Assembly (NCBI RefSeq): GCF_014287585.1 | Contig: NZ_JACOOJ010000017.1 | Coordinates: 1-64,000, forward strand | DNA length: 64,000 bases | Origin: Parabacteroides hominis | GTDB taxonomy: Bacteria > Bacteroidota > Bacteroidia > Bacteroidales > Tannerellaceae | Direction: 5' to 3' | In this document: positions 61,359-64,000 of the stretch, piece after piece | How the letters are laid out: each line of letters starts with the position of its first letter | How positions within the stretch are numbered: position 1 is the first letter of the stretch | Notes under the pieces: generated by a model | What the model saw: only the letters and a program-made list of their open reading frames with translations | Database searches by the model: none | Told to the model about the DNA's origin: nothing | Program-made: the position numbers and the translations under genes

Positions 61359-63650
61359 ATGAAGACCTGGACACTATTATTAAGCACATTATGTTTCTTC
61401 TCATGCAACCAACAGGAAGAGAACTTCGAGAGGTACGTCAACCCGCTGATCGGTACGGATATCCGCATCGTACAGGGAAAAGATAAGAACTCGACGGAAG
61501 AGCGCGGACAAATCATGCCGGCTGTCGGTGTTCCCCACGGTATGACCAACTGGGTGGCACAGACACAGGCGACCGAGCAGAAATGCCATCCCCCCTACTA
61601 TTATTTCCAGGACGCGATCCAGGGATTCCGGGCCAGCCACTGGATGAACGGCTCCTGCACGCAAGACTATGGAAGTGTCACGATCATGCCGCTCAGCAAT
61701 AAGCTCGAAACAGACCCGGTCAAACGCGCCTCCTCTTTCGATCACGCCCGGGAGATAGCGACTCCCTCCTATTATTCAGTCGATCTGAACGACTACGGCA
61801 TCCATGCCGAACTGACCGGACTCTCCCGTGCCGGCATCATGCAATTCAGCTTCGAGCAGGATGGCGACCGCTATATTGTGATCGAGCCCAACAGCGACGA
61901 AGGTGTCGCCTTCGTCAAGATCGATCCGGAAAAGAAAGAAATTACCGGCTATAACCCCGTGCACCGCATTTACCAGGGTTATGGCAAGGAAGCCGGATTC
62001 AGCGGACATTTCGTGATCCAGCTGAATGAAGAAATTGCCGACTATGGCGTTTGGGACAGCACCACGGTCACGCCCGGCCTGAAATCGGCTAAAGGACAAA
62101 AACATAACGTCGGAGCCTGGGTAAAGCTGGCCTCCGATAAGCCGGGGAAGACACTGGTCAAGGTTGCCACTTCCTTTACGAGCATCGACAATGCCCGCAA
62201 GAACCTGGCCGCCGAAATTCCGGGATGGAACTTCGACGAGGTACGGCAGGCTTCATCCGACACCTGGAACCAGGCATTGGGCCAGATCGCAGTAAAAGGG
62301 AACAACGAAGAAGAAAAGGTCAAATTCTATTCGGCTCTCTACAACGCGCATTTCCTGCCCCGCACGTTCAGCGACGTGGACGGCTCCTATCCGAAGTTCG
62401 ATGGCGGCGGACAGATTATGAAGATGAACCACGGGACCTACTATTGCGACTTCTCGCAATGGGATACTTACCGGGCCGTTCATCCTCTGTTCTCCATCCT
62501 CAACCCTTCCCGCAACGGGGACATGGCGCATTCGCTCGTGTTAAAAGGACAGCAGGGAGGCTGGTTGCCCATCTTCCCGTCCTGGAACAGCTACACGGCC
62601 GCCATGATCGGTGACCATTGCATCGCCATGATCGGAGACGCCATCGTCAAAGATGCTCCGGGCTTCGACTATGAAGAGGCTTACACGCTGATGCGCAAAA
62701 ATGCTTTCGAGGCCAATCCTGATTCCAACAGCTACCGGGACGGGAAAGGCCGCCGGGCAATGGAATCCTACCTGAAATACAATTATGTGCCGTTGGAAGA
62801 TCCCGTAATGGAAGCATTCCACCGCCGTGAACAGGTCTCCCGCACGCTGGAATATGCCTATGACGATTTCGTCCTTGCCGAGGTTGCCAAGAAATTAGGC
62901 AAGACAGACGATTATAATGCGCTCGTCAAACGGGCGGGAAACTACCGGAACGTAATCGACCCCGAAACCGGCTATGCCCGTGGACGCCATGCCGACGGAA
63001 GCTGGATCGAACCGTTCGACCCGTTCTCGCTCACATTCTTCATTTGCGAAGGCACACCCTACCACTATACTTGGTACGTTCCTCAAGACGTAGCCGGGCT
63101 GATCGAACATATAGGCGGAAAAGAACGCTTCACCGAACGTCTGGATACATTCTTCGAAGGGGATTACTACTGGCACGGCAACGAACCGGGACACCATATC
63201 GCTTACCTTTTTGCTTATGCCGGCGAACCCTGGAAGACGCAGAAATGGATTCATGAGATCATCAACCGCGAATACTTCACGACCCCCGACGGGCTTTCCG
63301 GCAACGACGATGCCGGGCAGATGTCATCCTGGCTGGTCTTCAGCATGGTCGGCTTCTATCCGGTCTGTCCGGGCATGCCCTACTACGTGATCGGCAGCCC
63401 GTCATTCGAAGAGAGTGTTATCACCCTCGAAAACGGCAAACAGTTTACGATCGAAGCCAAAGGGGCATCGGACAAGAATATCTACATCCAGTCCGCTACC
63501 CTCAACGGCCAACCGTACGACAAGAGCTACATCCTCCACACAGACATTATGAACGGAGGCAAACTCTCGTTTGTCATGGGCGACACTCCCAACAAGGAAT
63601 GGGCTTCTTCCGCCGGATCGCTTCCGCCTTCACTGGGTAAAGATTTATAA
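61359..63650 (+). CDS. GH92 alpha-mannosidase-like lipoprotein
   Basis: This 763-residue lipoprotein (lipobox FFSC, Cys16) opens its mature part with FERYVNPLIGTDIRIVQGKDKN, typical of GH92 (NPxIGT). The N-terminal beta-sandwich (about 25-265) and the (alpha/alpha)6 barrel are followed by the signature GNDDAGQMSSWLVFSMVGFYP, with catalytic-base Asp650/Asp651 and calcium-site residues. The acid region reads CEGTPYHYTW with Glu564; more typical members have a Trp-Gln form here, so linkage preference may differ. GH92 enzymes are calcium-dependent inverting exo-alpha-mannosidases acting on N-glycans or yeast mannan. It is the last gene of the right arm. Confidence 0.93.
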   Translation: MKTWTLLLSTLCFFSCNQQEENFERYVNPLIGTDIRIVQGKDKNSTEERGQIMPAVGVPHGMTNWVAQTQATEQKCHPPYYYFQDAIQGFRASHWMNGSCTQDYGSVTIMPLSNKLETDPVKRASSFDHAREIATPSYYSVDLNDYGIHAELTGLSRAGIMQFSFEQDGDRYIVIEPNSDEGVAFVKIDPEKKEITGYNPVHRIYQGYGKEAGFSGHFVIQLNEEIADYGVWDSTTVTPGLKSAKGQKHNVGAWVKLASDKPGKTLVKVATSFTSIDNARKNLAAEIPGWNFDEVRQASSDTWNQALGQIAVKGNNEEEKVKFYSALYNAHFLPRTFSDVDGSYPKFDGGGQIMKMNHGTYYCDFSQWDTYRAVHPLFSILNPSRNGDMAHSLVLKGQQGGWLPIFPSWNSYTAAMIGDHCIAMIGDAIVKDAPGFDYEEAYTLMRKNAFEANPDSNSYRDGKGRRAMESYLKYNYVPLEDPVMEAFHRREQVSRTLEYAYDDFVLAEVAKKLGKTDDYNALVKRAGNYRNVIDPETGYARGRHADGSWIEPFDPFSLTFFICEGTPYHYTWYVPQDVAGLIEHIGGKERFTERLDTFFEGDYYWHGNEPGHHIAYLFAYAGEPWKTQKWIHEIINREYFTTPDGLSGNDDAGQMSSWLVFSMVGFYPVCPGMPYYVIGSPSFEESVITLENGKQFTIEAKGASDKNIYIQSATLNGQPYDKSYILHTDIMNGGKLSFVMGDTPNKEWASSAGSLPPSLGKDL

Positions 63651-63655
63651 CAAAC

Positions 63656-63696
63656 AAAGGTAGTGTACCTAAAAAAGAACCAAGTACACTACCTTT
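63656..63696. terminator. Hairpin between convergent genes
   Basis: AAAGGTAGTGTAC (63656-63668) pairs perfectly with GTACACTACCTTT (63684-63696) around a 15-nt loop. The T-runs are short on both sides. It probably ends both the GH92 gene and the small membrane-protein gene. Confidence 0.75.
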
Positions 63697-63720
63697 CATA
63701 TATCTTCGTATTCTTAATAC

Positions 63721-63969
63721 TCAGATTCTCCTTATTATATTTACAATAAGAAGAATTAATGTAACTACAAACACCAAAATCGTAAAATAATCATTGCCAC
63801 CCCTTTCTCGTTTTTGAATAACTGCATAAATCAAGAATAAGAACCACAAAAATACAGTATAAACACTGTAAACAAGATTTATATCGTATACAAGATTGAA
63901 TACGAACAATACAAAATAGATCAAAATGAAAGGCACTAACAATAATTCTTTAATCCTTTTAACTTTCAT
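63721..63969 (-). CDS. Small membrane protein of unknown function
   Basis: This 82-residue, very hydrophobic protein has a basic N-terminus (MKVKRIKE) and about three membrane segments (about 9-28, 34-50 and 61-79) separated by a KRERGGND loop. I recognise no family. Codon use is much more AT-rich than in the glycan genes next to it. The gene starts near the window edge, so its upstream context is not visible. Confidence 0.55.
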   Translation of the reverse strand: MKVKRIKELLLVPFILIYFVLFVFNLVYDINLVYSVYTVFLWFLFLIYAVIQKRERGGNDYFTILVFVVTLILLIVNIIRRI

Positions 63970-64000
63970 AGCTTTATGGTTTTACAGTTTGCATACAATC

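Overview
The window looks like chromosome from a gut Bacteroidales bacterium, most likely a Parabacteroides or close relative. The reasons are the SusC/SusD pairs, FecR/ECF-sigma regulation, '6-bladed beta-propeller' lipoproteins, Bacteroidota-type promoters (-7 element TAnnTTTG, with a -33 TTTG at the best ones) and the gene content of the housekeeping block. The genus is an inference from gene style, not from a database match.

Layout. (1) 1-2970: a repeat-rich left edge, a TIM-barrel sugar isomerase/epimerase-like gene (-) and a fimbrial-anchor-like lipoprotein (+). (2) 3094-18797: ten tightly packed minus-strand genes that read as one operon: SusC, SusD, MFS transporter, two divergent GH10 enzymes, a glucarate-dehydratase-like enolase-superfamily enzyme, an SDR dehydrogenase, an RraA-like aldolase, a GH5-like lipoprotein and a GH2 enzyme. 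A divergent IclR regulator sits at 19301. This looks like a polysaccharide utilisation locus (PUL) that carries its own non-phosphorylative sugar-acid pathway. (3) 20142-33852: a mostly housekeeping block with a small lipoprotein, tRNA-Arg(CCU), recO, DUF2721, tRNA-Glu/rpsT/tRNA-Glu, gyrB, a glutamine-amidotransferase/dipeptidase fusion, a glutaminyl cyclase, sufE, two propeller lipoproteins, rnhB, a RelE/ParE toxin-antitoxin pair, vanZ-like and sufS. (4) 33997-34396: the remains of a MntA/HepT toxin-antitoxin pair. (5) 34407-63650: two divergent glycan loci back to back. The left arm (-) holds FecR, STN-SusC, SusD, GH2, propeller lipoprotein and GH16. The right arm (+) holds ECF sigma, FecR, STN-SusC, SusD, GH2, a second SusC without STN, SusD and GH92. 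Only one sigma factor lies between the two FecR genes.

How the genes work together. In region 2, surface GH enzymes and SusCD would capture and cut a glycan. The MFS carrier would bring a sugar or sugar acid across the inner membrane, and the dehydrogenase/dehydratase/aldolase trio would turn it into pyruvate plus an aldehyde or alpha-keto acid; IclR would sense an intermediate. In region 5, the STN domains of the two TonB-dependent transporters would signal through FecR to the ECF sigma factor, and GH2, GH16 and GH92 would process a galactoside/glucan/mannoside-type glycan, possibly host or yeast derived.

The most unusual signal is non-coding. At least four intergenic arrays, unrelated in sequence (near 332-440, 27982-28071, 45675-45758 and 61145-61305), share one architecture: tandem units of 21-23 nt, each built around a short palindrome. 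The array at 45675 lies in the divergent control region of the two glycan loci and is bracketed by a 12-bp inverted repeat. I know of no described system that explains them.
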